Shown here in pieces: positions 19,325 through 30,752 of a stretch of 64,000 nucleotides of DNA. The notes beneath the pieces are model-generated. The model saw only the letters and a program-made list of their open reading frames with translations. It did no database searches and was not told where the DNA came from. The translations under genes were made by a program, and so were the position numbers. The DNA lies in NCBI GenBank assembly GCA_019635755.1, contig JAHBYW010000003.1, positions 539,289 to 603,288 on the forward strand, given 5' to 3'. The first letter of the stretch is position 1; each line of letters opens with the position of its first letter. Origin of the DNA: Rhizobiaceae bacterium (GTDB lineage Bacteria; Pseudomonadota; Alphaproteobacteria; Rhizobiales; Rhizobiaceae).

Positions 19325-20131
19325 TCATCCCCAGACCGTCAGCGCGACCAGCCCGGCGCCGCCGACGATGAGGCGCCACCAGCCGAACAGCGCATAGCCG
19401 CGCTTCGACACATAGGCGAGCAGCGAGCGCACGACGATCACGGCCACGACGAAGGCCGCGACGAAGCCCGTGGCGATGATGGGAAGGTCGGCGCCGGTCA
19501 GGATGTCGGCGTTCTTGACCAGGTCCAGCGCGAAGGCGCCCGCCATCGTCGGCATGGCGAGGAAGAACGAGAACTCCGCGGCGGTCCGCTTGTCGAGGCC
19601 GAGCAGCAGCGAGCCGACGATGGTGGCGCCGGAGCGCGAGGTTCCGGGGATCATCGCCAGGCACTGGATCAGGCCGATGCCGAAGCACGTCGCCAGCGGC
19701 AGTTCCGTCACGTCGGTGTATTTCTGCTTCAGCGGCATGCGGTCGATGACCAGCAGCACGATGCCGCCGAGGATCAGCATGACGCAGATCAGCCGGGGCG
19801 TCTCGAACAGCACCGTCTTGATGAAGTCATGGGCAAGGAAGCCGATGACCGCCGCCGGCAGGAACGCCACGAGGATGCCGAGCACGAAGAGCTGCGTCGT
19901 GCGGTCGCGCGGCAGGTCGACCAGCATGCGCCAGAGCCGCGCCGAATAGACCGTGAGGATGGCCAGGATGGCGCCAAGCTGGATCAGCACCTCGAACGCC
20001 TTGCCGGTCGATTCGAAACCGAGGAAATGCCCCGCCAGCAGGATGTGGCCGGTCGACGAAACGGGCAGGAATTCGGTCAGCCCCTCCAGGATGCCGAGCA
20101 GGAGCGCTTCGGCGATGGTCTGGTCGGGCAT
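19325..20131 (-). CDS. uppP: Undecaprenyl-diphosphatase
   Basis: A 268-residue BacA/UppP-family inner-membrane phosphatase that dephosphorylates undecaprenyl pyrophosphate so the lipid carrier can be reused in peptidoglycan and O-antigen synthesis. The two signature regions are present: [20 protein letters not shown] at 11-30 and [19 protein letters not shown] near 160-178. Eight or so membrane segments, normal length. Convergent with the TauE-like gene with zero bases between stops. Confidence 0.96.
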   Translation of the reverse strand: MPDQTIAEALLLGILEGLTEFLPVSSTGHILLAGHFLGFESTGKAFEVLIQLGAILAILTVYSARLWRMLVDLPRDRTTQLFVLGILVAFLPAAVIGFLAHDFIKTVLFETPRLICVMLILGGIVLLVIDRMPLKQKYTDVTELPLATCFGIGLIQCLAMIPGTSRSGATIVGSLLLGLDKRTAAEFSFFLAMPTMAGAFALDLVKNADILTGADLPIIATGFVAAFVVAVIVVRSLLAYVSKRGYALFGWWRLIVGGAGLVALTVWG

Positions 20132-20260
20132 GGATCACCTGTCGCGGCTTGCTTGTCACGGCGGGGACCTCTCCGTTATGGAGGATTCCGGCCGGCCGGT
20201 GAATCGGCGGCCCGAGACATACCGGCCCGGCTGCTGCTTGGCCATAGCCGCCACGGGATC

Positions 20261-20933
20261 ATGCTGACGCTTTTTCACCACTCCATGTTCGCGAGCTGCC
20301 GGTTCGTCCGGCTGGCCTTCGGCGAGTATGGCGAGGAGCTGGCGCTGATCGAGGAGAAACCGTGGACGCGGCGCAAGGAGTTCCTGGCGCTCAACCCCGC
20401 CGGCACGCTGCCGGTGCTGCTGGCCGAGGGCGACCAGCCGATCTGCGGCGCGGCGGTCATCGCGGAGTATCTCGACGAGACGCGCGGCGTGCTGAAACGG
20501 GACCGGCGGCTGTTTGCCGAGGATCCGATGAGCCGCGCCGAGATCCGCCGGATCGCCGACTGGTATCTCGGCAAGACGGAGAGCGAGGTGACGCGGCATC
20601 TGGTGCGCGAACGCGTGCTGAAGCCGCTGATCCCGGGCTCGCAGGGCGGCGGCTCTCCCGACGCCGCGGCGATCCGGGCCGCCCGCGCCAATGTGAAGCA
20701 GCACCTGAAATATACCAACTGGCTCGCCGGCACGCGCAACTGGCTGGCCGGCGACAAGCTCTCCTATGCCGACCTCGCCGCTGCCGCGACGCTGTCGGTG
20801 CTCGACTATCTGGGCGAGATCGACTGGGCGGAGCATGCCGCCGCGCGCGACTGGTACACGCGAGTCAAGTCGCGCCCGGCCTTCCGCCCCCTGCTCTCGG
20901 ATCGCGTGCGCGGGCTGTCGCCCTCGTCCCATT

Positions 20934-20953
<20 letters not shown>
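20261..20953 (+). CDS. Glutathione S-transferase family protein
   Basis: A 230-residue protein starting [20 protein letters not shown]. The N-terminal thioredoxin-like domain has the S-x-x-C-R pattern and the cis-proline segment [27 protein letters not shown] (about 47-73); the C-terminal helical domain has [25 protein letters not shown], the usual N-capping Asp motif. It probably binds glutathione. Its last 20 bases overlap the start of queG, a pairing seen in other alphaproteobacteria. A longer open frame from 19829 is a shadow. Confidence 0.9.
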
Positions 20954-22081
<1,128 letters not shown>

Positions 22082-22085
<4 letters not shown>

Positions 22086-22996
22086 GCGCCCGCTACTTCA
22101 TCCTCGGCGCCGGCTATTCCGGCAAGGCCTTCGCCCGCGCCGCGTCGGGCGCGTTTCCGGTCGCCGGCACCACCCGGTCGGAGGCGAAGTTCGACGCGCT
22201 ACGGCGCGCCGGCATCGCGCCGGTGGCGTTCGACGGCACGGATCCCGGTCCGGCGCTGGCCGCGCTGGCGGAGACGACGCATCTCATCGTCTCCATCGCG
22301 CCCGGCGAACAAGGAGACCCCGGTCTCGACCTCCTGCGAAATGCGCCCCCTCGCGCGCTCGGGCGCCTGCGCTGGATCGGCTACCTGTCGACCGTCGGCG
22401 TCTACGGCAATCATGACGGCGGCTGGGTCGACGAAACGTCGGAATGCCGGCCGGTGTCGCGGCGCTCGGTGCTGCGTCTCGCCGCCGAACAGGCCTGGCA
22501 GCACCGCGCCGGCGGCCTCGGCCTGCCGCTCGCGGTGCTGCGCCTGTCCGGCATCTACGGACCCGGCCGCAACGCCTTCGTCAACCTCGAGAACGGCACG
22601 GCGCGGCGGCTGGTCAAGCCCGGCCAGGTGTTCAACCGCATCCATGTCGAGGACATCGCCGCCGCGCTCCGGCTGCTGGCGGGAACGGCCGCGGCGGGCG
22701 TCTACAACGTCACCGACGACGAGCCGGCGCCGCCGCAGGACGTCGTCGCCTACGCCGCCGGGCTGATAGGCGTGCCGCCGCCGCCCGAACAGCCTTTCGA
22801 GACCGCCCAACTTTCGCCCATGGCCAGGTCATTCTACGGCGAGAACAAGCGCGTCTCGAACCGCCGGATCAGGGCGACGGGGCTAAACCTCGGCTATCCC
22901 GATTATCGCGCCGCGCACCGGGCGATGTGGGAGGCGGGCACCTGGCGCGGCGACGCCGGCGACGGGCGCAGCGCGATTTCCGGCACGGAGGGGTGA
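22082..22996 (+). CDS. NAD(P)-dependent epimerase/dehydratase (SDR family, YeeZ-like)
   Basis: A 304-residue Rossmann protein with the N-terminal nucleotide motif [15 protein letters not shown] (6-20) and an SDR core where SVGVYG-like text reads [35 protein letters not shown] follows. The catalytic Tyr-x3-Lys is not obvious, as in other YeeZ/YlbE-like members. The substrate is unknown. It is translationally coupled to queG, but a role in queuosine synthesis is not known. Confidence 0.88.
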
Positions 22997-23033
22997 TGAC
23001 GTTGCCGTGTAATGACCCGTGGCGGACGCGGGC

Positions 23034-23050
23034 TTAAGGTTTCGGTAACC
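23034..23050 (+). promoter_or_regulatory. Possible CtrA binding site upstream of mepA
   Basis: TTAA (23034-23037), seven bases, then GTAACC (23045-23050). This matches the CtrA consensus TTAA-N7-TTAA(C) with one mismatch and lies 45 bases before the mepA start. CtrA is the cell-cycle regulator of alphaproteobacteria, and cell-wall hydrolases are sensible targets. Confidence 0.4.
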
Positions 23051-23094
23051 ATCGGCCATCAGGGTCGGCGGGTGGACAGACGGGTGGACGATCG

Positions 23095-24159
23095 ATGATA
23101 GCCGGTTTCGCGAGAACGCTGGGAATGGTGGCCCTGATGGCCGCCGCGATCGCCGTGCCGGTGTCTGAGGCGTCGGCCAAGGAGCCGCTCGCCAAAACCC
23201 TGTTCGGCGCCGCGAAGCTGCCGGCTGCGCTGCCCGCCAAGTCGTTCGGCTTCTACTCGAAGGGGTGCTTCCAGGGCGGCGTCGCCATCGCCACGGACGG
23301 CCCGACGTGGCAGGCGATGCGGCTCTCCCGCAACCGTCGCTGGGGCCACCCGACGATGATCAACCTGATCGAGAAGCTGTCGCGGGACGCCGTCGCCGAC
23401 GGCTGGCCGGGTCTTCTGGTCGGCGACATCTCGCAGCCGCGCGGCGGGCCGATGCTGACCGGCCACGCCTCGCACCAGATCGGCCTCGACGCCGATATCT
23501 GGCTGACCAAGATGCCGTCCAAGACGCTGTCGGCGACCGAACGCGAGAACATGTCGGCCATCTCGGTGATCAAGTCGAAGGGCCTGACGGTCGACGAGAA
23601 AATCTGGACGCCGGAGCACGCCAGGCTGCTGAAGCGGGCGGCAAGCTATCCCGAGGTGGAGCGCATCCTGGTCCACCCGGGCATCAAGAAGAAGCTCTGC
23701 GAGACCGTCACGGGCGATCGCAAATGGCTGCGCAAGGTGCGGCCGTTCTGGGGCCACGACTATCATTTCCACATCCGCATCGGCTGCCAGCCTGGCTCCA
23801 GCGGCTGCAAGGCGCAGGATCCGACACCGTCCAGCGAGGGCTGCGACGACTCGCTCGCCTGGTGGTTCACCGAGGAGCCGTGGCGCCCGGCGACCGGCCC
23901 GGCGCAGCCAAAGGCGCGCGACGTGATGACCATGGCCAGCCTGCCCAAGGAATGCCGCGCCGTGCTCGCCGCCGATTCGCCGAAGTCGGAACTCGCCGTG
24001 ACCATCGGCGGCAACGGCACGGCGATGGCCGCCGCCGCGCCGATGCCGGAGCCCGCCCCCGTCCAGGCGGCCGCAAGCAGCGTCACCTCCGCGCTCAGCG
24101 CCTTCGCCCCCACTCCGGAGACGCAGATTCCCATGCCGAGGCCCCGGCCGCGCCAGTAG
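23095..24159 (+). CDS. mepA: Penicillin-insensitive murein endopeptidase
   Basis: A 354-residue exported M74-family metallopeptidase that cuts D-Ala-meso-DAP cross-links in peptidoglycan. An N-terminal signal sequence (about residues 1-28, ending ASAKE) is followed by GFYSKGCFQGG, LTGHASHQIGLDADIWL (zinc ligands His and Asp near 122-133) and FWGHDYHFHIRIGC (third His site near 221). The C-terminal 70 residues are Ala/Pro-rich, ending PMPRPRPRQ, and are longer than in E. coli MepA. A CtrA-like site lies upstream. Confidence 0.95.
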   Translation: MIAGFARTLGMVALMAAAIAVPVSEASAKEPLAKTLFGAAKLPAALPAKSFGFYSKGCFQGGVAIATDGPTWQAMRLSRNRRWGHPTMINLIEKLSRDAVADGWPGLLVGDISQPRGGPMLTGHASHQIGLDADIWLTKMPSKTLSATERENMSAISVIKSKGLTVDEKIWTPEHARLLKRAASYPEVERILVHPGIKKKLCETVTGDRKWLRKVRPFWGHDYHFHIRIGCQPGSSGCKAQDPTPSSEGCDDSLAWWFTEEPWRPATGPAQPKARDVMTMASLPKECRAVLAADSPKSELAVTIGGNGTAMAAAAPMPEPAPVQAAASSVTSALSAFAPTPETQIPMPRPRPRQ

Positions 24160-24303
24160 CGGCCCCCGTTTGCCACGGCGGGAACGGCCCGAAAAACCGC
24201 TGCCCTCACAGGTGGAAAGTGCCGGTTCCCCGGTTGAATCGCCGCCGCCGATGACGCATGAGGGTGTCCGGGCGCGGCGCGCCAGGGAGGCGACGGACAG
24301 TTC

Positions 24304-25329
24304 ATGCCGGACACCGGCGACGAGACGGTGCTGAAATTCCCGATCCTGATCGGGGACATCGGCGGCACCAATGCGCGGTTCGCGATCCTGGCCGACGCCT
24401 ACGCCGAGCCCAAGGAGTTCCCCATCGTCAAGGTGGCCGAATTCCCCAACATCGACGACGCCATCCAGTCCGCCATCCTCGACAAGACGACGCTGCAGCC
24501 GCTGACCACCGTGCTCGCGGTCGCCGGTCCGGTGGACGGCGACGAGATCGCGCTCACCAACTGCCATTGGGTGGTCCGGCCGAAGGTGATGCACCAGCGG
24601 CTGCGCATCCCCGACGTCATCGTGCTGAACGATTTCGAGGCGCAGGCGCTCGCCGTCGTCGCGCTGGGCGAAGAGCACATGGAGAAGATCGGCGGCGGCG
24701 TGCCGGAGCACAATGCCAGCCGCGTCGTGCTCGGGCCGGGCACCGGCCTCGGCGTCGCCGGGCTGATTCACGCCAGCGGGCGCTGGATACCGGTGCCGGG
24801 CGAGGGCGGCCACATGGATATCGGGCCGCGCACGCCGCGCGACCACGAGATCTGGCCGCACATCGAGCCGATCGAGGGCCGCGTTTCGGGCGAGCAGATC
24901 CTGTGCGGGCGCGGGCTGGTGAACCTCTACCGCGCCGTGGCGCGCGCAGACAGCCGGCAGGCACGCTTCTCCACGCCGGCGGAGATCACCGCGGCGGCGC
25001 TGGACGGCTCCGACGCGGTCGCCACGGAAGCGCTGGCGCTGTTCGTCACCTGCCTCGGCCGCACGGCCGGCGACCTGGCGCTCGTCTTCATGAGCCGCGG
25101 CGGCGTCTACCTGACCGGCGGCATCGCCCAGAAGATCGTCCCGGCGCTGAAATCCGGCAATTTCCGCGCCGCGTTCGAGGACAAGGCGCCGCATTCGGCG
25201 CTGATGCGGGGCATGCCGGCCTATGTCATCACCCACCCGCTGGCGGCCAATGCCGGGCTGGCGGCCTATGCCCGGACGCCGTCGCGCTTCGGCGTCGAGC
25301 TCGCCGGACGGCGCTGGATCGGCGCCTGA
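24304..25329 (+). CDS. glk: Glucokinase
   Basis: A 341-residue ATP-dependent glucokinase of the proteobacterial Glk family. The phosphate-binding loop [14 protein letters not shown] is at about 16-29, [12 protein letters not shown] holds the catalytic Asp (near 113), and [12 protein letters not shown] and [11 protein letters not shown] follow. It makes glucose-6-phosphate for the Entner-Doudoroff or pentose phosphate routes. It is followed 127 bases later by the exporter gene. Confidence 0.96.
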   Translation: MPDTGDETVLKFPILIGDIGGTNARFAILADAYAEPKEFPIVKVAEFPNIDDAIQSAILDKTTLQPLTTVLAVAGPVDGDEIALTNCHWVVRPKVMHQRLRIPDVIVLNDFEAQALAVVALGEEHMEKIGGGVPEHNASRVVLGPGTGLGVAGLIHASGRWIPVPGEGGHMDIGPRTPRDHEIWPHIEPIEGRVSGEQILCGRGLVNLYRAVARADSRQARFSTPAEITAAALDGSDAVATEALALFVTCLGRTAGDLALVFMSRGGVYLTGGIAQKIVPALKSGNFRAAFEDKAPHSALMRGMPAYVITHPLAANAGLAAYARTPSRFGVELAGRRWIGA

Positions 25330-25455
25330 AACGCCGCCAGGACGGCGCCTCGCGCGCCTTCCGTGGCCCGAAAGCCATAGGCAACCGCGTCCCGGACGGC
25401 TAAGAGAGCGCCACCGCGCGTCTTGGCGCGACATCTTCATCCGGAACGCGGGCGC

Positions 25456-27360
25456 TTGAACTCAGCCGGCAAGAGCATCGTCAGGGTCGAGACCGGGCAG
25501 ATCGCGCCGGTGCTGAAGCGGATTCTGGCCGAGAACGGCCGCGACTATCTCGGCCAGTACGCCATCGCCGCGCTCTGCCTGCTGGTGATCGCCGGCACCA
25601 CCGCGTTCAGCGCCTGGATCATGCGCGACGTGATCGACGAGATCTTCTACCGCCAGCGCAGCGACCTGATCGCGCTGATCTCCCTCACCATCGTCGCCGC
25701 CTTCATGATCCGCGGCATCGCGACCTACGTGCAGGCGGTGATCCTGGCGCGCGTCGGCAACGACCTCGTCGCGCGCTACCAGCGCCGCCTCTTCGACCAC
25801 CTGATGACGCTGCATATCGGCTATTTCTCCGACACCCGCTCCGGCCAGCTCGCCGCGCAGATCAGCCAGAATGTCACCGGCATCCGCGACCTGCTCAGCC
25901 TGACGCTGACCTCCGTGGCCCGCGACCTGGTTACCCTGATCGGCCTGGTGGTGGTGATGGTGACGCAGGATTGGCTGCTGTCGCTGTTCTCGCTGCTGAT
26001 CGGTCCGCCGATCGCCATCGCCGCCGCCGTGCTGATGCGCAAGCTGCGGACCGTCACGCGCCAGTCGGTCGAGGTCAACGCCCGGCTGATCGGCTCGATG
26101 CAGGAGGCGACGCAGGGCATCCAGATCGTCAAGGCTTTCACGATGGAGGCGCTGCTGTCGGAGAAGCTGTCGGCGCTGATCGCCTCCGCCGAGGCGCAGG
26201 CAAACAAGATCGCCCGCGTGTCGGAACGCCTGTCGCCGATCGCCGAGACGCTGGCCGGCTTCGCCGTCGCCGGCGTCATCGCCTATGCCGGCTACCGCGC
26301 GACGCAGTTCCAGCAGCCGCCCGGCGCCGTGTTCTCGTTCATCACCGCGCTTCTGCTCGCCTACGATCCCGTGCGCCGGCTCGCGCGGCTGCAGGTCAGC
26401 CTCGAGCGCGCGCTGGTCAATGCACGCATGATCTACGAGATCCTCGACCTCAAGCCGCGCCAGGGCGATTCGCCAGACGCCCGGCCGCTGGCGGTCTCGC
26501 GCGGCGAGGTCGCCTTCGAGGGCGTCACCTTCGCCTATCCGGACGGGCTGCCGGTGCTAAGCGACGTCTCCTTCGTCGCCGAGGCGGGGCGAACGACCGC
26601 GCTCGTCGGCGGCTCCGGCGCCGGCAAGACGACGCTGACCGCGCTGCTCCTGCGCTTCCACGACCTCGCTGCCGGCCGCATCGCCATCGACGGGCAGGAC
26701 ATCGCCGCGGTGACCAAGCAGAGCCTGCGCCGCTCGATCGCCTATGTCTCGCAGCAGCCCTACCTGTTCGAGGGGACCATCCGCGACAACATCCGCTACG
26801 GCCGCCCCGACGCCACCGACTCGGAGGTCGAGGCGGCGGCCCGCATCGCCCAGGCGGACGCCTTCATCCGGGCGCAGGCACAGGGCTACGAGACGCCCCT
26901 CGGCGAGAACGGCGCGTCGCTCTCCGGCGGCCAGCGCCAGCGCCTGTCGATCGCCCGCGCCATCGTGCGCGAGGCGCCGATCCTGGTTCTGGACGAGGCA
27001 ACCTCCGCGCTGGACAACGAGTCGGAAGCGGCGGTGCAGGCCGCGCTCAGCGCCTTCATGAAGGGGCGGACCACCATCGTCATCGCCCACCGCCTGTCGA
27101 CCGTGGTCAATGCGGACAAGATCGTCGTGCTCGATGGCGGCCGCGTCGCCGAGGAGGGCAGCCACGCGGTGCTGTCGGCCCGGCAGGGAGGAATCTACGC
27201 CCGCTTCCACCGGCTGCGCGGCGACCGGGACCTGGGGCTCGTCGCCGACGCGGACGCTGCCGCGACGGACGCGGCCGAGCCTGCCGGCACAACTGCCACG
27301 GGCCGCGGCGCCGCCGTCGGGGCAACGGCGCCGAGAAAGAGCAGGAAGAGAACGTCATGA
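25456..27360 (+). CDS. ABC transporter, fused permease and ATPase (MsbA-like exporter)
   Basis: About 634 residues when started at TTG 25456; another TTG at 25423 is possible, and neither has a strong ribosome binding site. The N-terminal half has six membrane helices, including coupling-helix text such as [18 protein letters not shown]. The ATPase half has Walker [11 protein letters not shown]-loop [20 protein letters not shown], signature LSGGQRQR, Walker [13 protein letters not shown] and His in VIAHRLST. The architecture is that of lipid A/multidrug half-transporters acting as homodimers. The stop overlaps dapB by ATGA. Confidence 0.9.
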   Translation: MNSAGKSIVRVETGQIAPVLKRILAENGRDYLGQYAIAALCLLVIAGTTAFSAWIMRDVIDEIFYRQRSDLIALISLTIVAAFMIRGIATYVQAVILARVGNDLVARYQRRLFDHLMTLHIGYFSDTRSGQLAAQISQNVTGIRDLLSLTLTSVARDLVTLIGLVVVMVTQDWLLSLFSLLIGPPIAIAAAVLMRKLRTVTRQSVEVNARLIGSMQEATQGIQIVKAFTMEALLSEKLSALIASAEAQANKIARVSERLSPIAETLAGFAVAGVIAYAGYRATQFQQPPGAVFSFITALLLAYDPVRRLARLQVSLERALVNARMIYEILDLKPRQGDSPDARPLAVSRGEVAFEGVTFAYPDGLPVLSDVSFVAEAGRTTALVGGSGAGKTTLTALLLRFHDLAAGRIAIDGQDIAAVTKQSLRRSIAYVSQQPYLFEGTIRDNIRYGRPDATDSEVEAAARIAQADAFIRAQAQGYETPLGENGASLSGGQRQRLSIARAIVREAPILVLDEATSALDNESEAAVQAALSAFMKGRTTIVIAHRLSTVVNADKIVVLDGGRVAEEGSHAVLSARQGGIYARFHRLRGDRDLGLVADADAAATDAAEPAGTTATGRGAAVGATAPRKSRKRTS

Positions 27361-28175
27361 CCGCCTTGACCGACATGGGGCTCGTCGTCGTCGGCGCCGC
27401 CGGCCGCATGGGCCAGATGCTGATCCGCACCATCCACGGGACCGAGGGCGTCACGCTGGCAGGCGCGATCGAGCATGGCGGCTCGCCGCATCTCGGCCGT
27501 GACGCCGGCGAGCTGGCCGGCGTCGGAAAGCTCTCCGTCACCATCACGGACGATCCGCTGCCGGCCTTCGCCAAGGCCGACGGCGTGCTCGACTTCACCC
27601 AGCCGGCCGCCACCGTGCAGTTCGCCGGCTACGCCGCGCAGGCGCGCATCGTCCACGTCATCGGCACCACCGGCTGCTCCGCCGAGGACGACGCGGCGAT
27701 CGCCGCCGCTGCGCGCCACGCGACCATCGTCAAGTCCGGCAATATGAGCCTCGGCGTCAATCTTCTCGCCGCGCTGGTGGAGCAGGCCGCGCGGGCGCTC
27801 GACCCGGCCGACTTCGATGTCGAGATCCTGGAGATGCACCACCGCATGAAGGTCGACGCGCCGTCGGGCACCGCGCTGCTGCTCGGCGAGGCGGCGGCGA
27901 AGGGGCGCGGGATCGCGCTCGCCGACAGCAGCGTCCGCAGCCGCGACGGCCATACCGGCGCGCGCGCCGCCGGCACCATCGGCTTCGCCACGCTGCGCGG
28001 CGGCTCGGTCGTCGGCGAGCATGCCGTCATCCTGGCCGGCACCGGCGAGCGCATCGCGCTGTCGCACCACGCCGAGGATCGCGGCATCTTCGCGCGCGGC
28101 GCGGTGAAGGCGGCGCTGTGGGGGCGCGGACGCAAGCCCGGGCTCTATTCCATGAAGGACGTGCTGGGGCTGTGA
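27357..28175 (+). CDS. dapB: 4-hydroxy-tetrahydrodipicolinate reductase
   Basis: A 272-residue NAD(P)H-dependent enzyme of the lysine/diaminopimelate pathway. The dinucleotide motif [14 protein letters not shown] is at 9-22, the active-site region is [23 protein letters not shown] (about 158-180), and the close [17 protein letters not shown] is typical. Upstream and downstream overlaps (ATGA with the exporter gene, GTGA with the EVE gene) show translational coupling. Confidence 0.97.
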   Translation: MTALTDMGLVVVGAAGRMGQMLIRTIHGTEGVTLAGAIEHGGSPHLGRDAGELAGVGKLSVTITDDPLPAFAKADGVLDFTQPAATVQFAGYAAQARIVHVIGTTGCSAEDDAAIAAAARHATIVKSGNMSLGVNLLAALVEQAARALDPADFDVEILEMHHRMKVDAPSGTALLLGEAAAKGRGIALADSSVRSRDGHTGARAAGTIGFATLRGGSVVGEHAVILAGTGERIALSHHAEDRGIFARGAVKAALWGRGRKPGLYSMKDVLGL

Positions 28176-28606
28176 CCACCTGCTGGATCGGCGTCGCCGC
28201 CGGGCGGCATGTCGAGATCGCGGTGCGCGACGGCTTCGCCATGTTCGCGCATGGCAAGCATGCGGCCGCCAGGCGGCTCGCGTCGGGCGACTGGGTCGCC
28301 TACTATTCGCCGCGCGATGGCATGGACGAGGGCGCGGAGCTGCGCGCCTTCACGGCGATCGGGCGCGTGCTGCCCGGCGAGCCGGCCGAACGGGTGATGA
28401 CGCCGCTGCAGACCGGGTGGTCGCGTGCGATGAAGTGGCTGGACGCGACGCCGGCCGATATCTATCCGTTGCTCGACCAGCTTTCCTTCGTGACCAACCG
28501 GCGGCACTGGGGCATGTATTTCCGAAAATCGCTGTTCAGCGTGCCCGAGGCCGATTTCCGTCTCATCGCGAGCGCGATGGGCGTGTCGGTCGACGCCAAA
28601 CCATAG
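28172..28606 (+). CDS. EVE domain-containing protein (UPF0310 type)
   Basis: A 144-residue protein starting at GTG 28172, whose first bases overlap the dapB stop. It has the PUA-like EVE fold pattern: [27 protein letters not shown] at the start, [10 protein letters not shown] in the middle, and [16 protein letters not shown] near 110-125. EVE domains recognise modified bases in RNA or DNA and are often linked to modification-dependent defence; here the context is housekeeping. The exact target is unknown. Confidence 0.9.
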   Translation: MTTCWIGVAAGRHVEIAVRDGFAMFAHGKHAAARRLASGDWVAYYSPRDGMDEGAELRAFTAIGRVLPGEPAERVMTPLQTGWSRAMKWLDATPADIYPLLDQLSFVTNRRHWGMYFRKSLFSVPEADFRLIASAMGVSVDAKP

Positions 28607-28617
28607 GAACCTTCCCG

Positions 28618-29232
28618 ATGTCCGGAACCCTCGTGCTCGTCCGCCACGGCCAGAGCGAATGGAACCTGAAGAACCTGTTCACCGGCTGGCGCGACGTCGA
28701 CCTGACGGAGCAGGGCCACCGCGAGGCCAGGGAAGGCGGCGCCAAGCTTGCGGCCCGCGGCGTGAAATTCGACATCGCATTCACGTCGGCGCTGCAGCGC
28801 GCCCAGAAGACCTGCCAGCACATCCTCGACGCGGTCGGCCAGAGCGACCTGCGCACGGTCAGGGACCAGGCGCTGAACGAGCGCGACTATGGCGACCTGT
28901 CCGGTCTCAATAAGGACGACGCCCGCGCCAAATGGGGCGAGGAGCAGGTGCATGTCTGGCGCCGCTCCTACGACGTGCCGCCGCCTGGCGGCGAAAGCCT
29001 GAAGGACACCGGCGCGCGGGTCTGGCCGTACTACCTTCACATCATGCAGCCGCACGTGCTGCGCGGCGGCACGGTGCTGGTGGCGGCGCACGGCAATTCG
29101 CTGCGCGCGCTGATCATGGCGATCGAGGGCATGACCGGCGAGGAGATCGTCAAGCTGGAGCTCGGCACCGGCGTGCCGATGATCTACCGGCTCAACGCCG
29201 ATTCGACGCTGGCGTCGAAGGAATGGCTGTGA
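28618..29232 (+). CDS. gpmA: 2,3-bisphosphoglycerate-dependent phosphoglycerate mutase
   Basis: A 204-residue glycolytic enzyme that interconverts 3- and 2-phosphoglycerate. The phosphohistidine motif [18 protein letters not shown] is at 7-24, [14 protein letters not shown] near 88-101 and the second catalytic His in [13 protein letters not shown] near 160. It is shorter than E. coli GpmA, lacking the extended C-terminal part, which is usual in Rhizobiales. It sits 11 bases after the EVE gene, in an apparent operon with dapB. Confidence 0.95.
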   Translation: MSGTLVLVRHGQSEWNLKNLFTGWRDVDLTEQGHREAREGGAKLAARGVKFDIAFTSALQRAQKTCQHILDAVGQSDLRTVRDQALNERDYGDLSGLNKDDARAKWGEEQVHVWRRSYDVPPPGGESLKDTGARVWPYYLHIMQPHVLRGGTVLVAAHGNSLRALIMAIEGMTGEEIVKLELGTGVPMIYRLNADSTLASKEWL

Positions 29233-29465
29233 AGTCGAGCGGCCGGGGCTAGCCCGCCGCCGGCACGAATCCCTGGAGGCCGGGGCAGGCTGCACGGGTC
29301 GGCGGACCGCGGGCAGCCGCCCGCACCCGCATCGGGCCTCCAGCAGCCGGGCAGACCGTTCGCCTCCGGCTCCCCGAGTTGCCAGCGCCATTGCGCCATC
29401 GCCGCGCCTGCCGGCGAAATCCGCCGTTGACTCGCCCGCCGTCGCCGCCTACATGGACGCGCGTT

Positions 29466-29550
29466 GCCCAGATGGCGGAATTGGTAGACGCGCACGGTTC
29501 AGGTCCGTGTTCCGCAAGGAGTGGAGGTTCGAGTCCTCTTCTGGGCACCA
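29466..29550 (+). tRNA. tRNA-Leu(CAG)
   Basis: An 85-nt tRNA with a long variable arm, as expected for class II tRNAs. The acceptor stem GCCCAGA pairs with TCTGGGC, the anticodon arm reads CACGG-TTCAGGT-CCGTG (anticodon CAG), the variable arm is TTCCGCAAGGAG-like, the T arm is GAGG-TTCGAGT-CCTC, and CCA is encoded. It reads CTG, a very frequent leucine codon here. A terminator follows. Confidence 0.97.
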
Positions 29551-29575
29551 TTCGACACCGCGCGGTTCGCGCAGG

Positions 29576-29598
29576 AAGCCCGCCTGGCGGGCTTTTTT
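29576..29598 (+). terminator. Rho-independent terminator after tRNA-Leu
   Basis: AAGCCCGCC and GGCGGGCTT form a tight hairpin followed by a run of T, 25 bases after the tRNA end and 40 bases before the next gene. Confidence 0.9.
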
Positions 29599-29638
29599 GT
29601 TGTCCGCCGGCGGGCGGCACGGACATGAGGAGACGGGC

Positions 29639-30433
29639 GTGGCGGACGATCATTCAGCGCGGCTGGCCTTCGCCATCGACCTCGCGCGGCGCGCCGGCGA
29701 CCTCGGCATGTCCTATTTCCGCAACCTCGAGTCGCTGACGATCGAGAGCAAGGGCCACCAGGACCTCGTCTCCGAGGCCGACCGCGAGGTGGAGCTGTTC
29801 GTCCGGCGCGAGCTCGCGGCCCGTTACCCGGATGACGGCATCGTCGGCGAGGAACATGCGCCCGCGGCTGGCTCATCCGGCTTCACCTGGGTGATCGACC
29901 CGATCGACGGCACCGCGAACTTCGTCGCCGGCATCCCCGCCTGGTGCGTCATCATCGCCTGTGCCCGGAACGGCGCGGCCGAGGTCGGCGTCGTGCACGA
30001 GCCGGCGACCGGCGAGACCTTCGCCGCCCGCCGCGGCGGCGGCGCCACGTTGAACGGCAAGCCGATTGGGGTGAGCGGCGCGACGGCGCTGGCACAGGGG
30101 TCCGTCGGCGTCGGCGTCAACAACCGCACGCCGGTCGAGCACGCCATCCCGCTGATCGCGGCGCTGCTGCGCGAGGGCGGCCTGTTCTACCGCAATGCGT
30201 CCGGCGGCCTGATGCTCGCCTATGTCGCGGCCGGCCGACTGATCGGCTACGCCGAGGAACACATGAACGCCTGGGACTGCCTGGCCGGCCTGCTGATCAT
30301 CGAGGAAGCGGGCGGGCGCATCGAGACCCCGGACCCGGCCACCACGATCGCCGGCGGCACGATCGTGCTGGCCGGCACGCCGGGCGTCTTCCCGCGCCTG
30401 AAGGCGCTGGCCGAGGACGCGTTCGGCGGATAG
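29639..30433 (+). CDS. Inositol monophosphatase family protein
   Basis: A 264-residue Mg-dependent phosphatase. GTG 29639 is chosen because GAGGAGA lies just upstream; the longer frame from 29453 would run through tRNA-Leu. Metal-binding motifs are present: VSEADREVE, GEEHA and the hallmark DPIDGTANFVAGIPAW (about 87-102), then the second motif NAWDCLAGLLIIEEAGGR near 213-230. Possible substrates are inositol-1-phosphate, histidinol phosphate or 3'-phosphoadenosine phosphate. The last of these three also fits members of this size, so no symbol is given. Confidence 0.92.
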   Translation: MADDHSARLAFAIDLARRAGDLGMSYFRNLESLTIESKGHQDLVSEADREVELFVRRELAARYPDDGIVGEEHAPAAGSSGFTWVIDPIDGTANFVAGIPAWCVIIACARNGAAEVGVVHEPATGETFAARRGGGATLNGKPIGVSGATALAQGSVGVGVNNRTPVEHAIPLIAALLREGGLFYRNASGGLMLAYVAAGRLIGYAEEHMNAWDCLAGLLIIEEAGGRIETPDPATTIAGGTIVLAGTPGVFPRLKALAEDAFGG

Positions 30434-30640
30434 CGCGAGCTGATGCCCGCGCCGTCGCCTTCGGCGACACCTCCCCCGCTTCGAAGGGAAGGAATTGGGT
30501 CGCGGCCGGTCTCGCCGGTAATCCTCCCCCCTTTACGGGGAAGCCGAAGCAGGCGGGTTCTCCCGCCGTGGTGGAGAGGCCTGACTGACGGCGGCCTGGC
30601 CGCCGACGCGCCATACTCCCCTTGAGGGGAGGGAAATCGG
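30434..30640. repeat. Intergenic palindromic repeat cluster
   Basis: The gap after the inositol monophosphatase gene holds several imperfect GC-rich palindromes with CCTCCCC...GGGGAGG arms, such as TACTCCCCTTGAGGGGAGGG, and GCGGCCTGGCCGC. The same kind of element appears near 39663, 62230-62400 and 63700-63830. They are typical of rhizobial mosaic intergenic elements. No coding frame is supported here. Confidence 0.6.
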
Positions 30641-30647
30641 TGCGCGC

Positions 30648-30752
30648 TAGAGCAATTCTGCTTCTCTCTGAATCGCTGAGTTGCTCTCTCTGCTTGATTC
30701 AACGCAATTCCGGACGCAAAACCGCTACGCACTTTTGCTGGAGTTGCTCTAG
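30648..30752. repeat. 105-bp repeat with terminal inverted repeats, abutting the ABC ATPase stop codon
   Basis: The element begins CTAGAGCAA and ends TTGCTCTAG, with AATTCCGGACGCAAAACCG in its right half. This is the pattern of small AGAGCAATT-type intergenic elements that occur in many copies in Mesorhizobium and relatives. Lower GC than the flanks. Its right terminus contains the TAG stop (30749-30751, minus strand) of the ATPase gene. Confidence 0.65.

Noticed and set aside
29249..29653. Minus-strand frames around tRNA-Leu
   Set aside because: They run through the complement of tRNA-Leu and its terminator, which are certain, and show no conserved text.
30434..30752. CRISPR array or insertion sequence in the repeat-rich gap
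   Set aside because: Units differ in length and spacing, have no regular spacers, and no transposase is encoded; they fit small palindromic intergenic elements.
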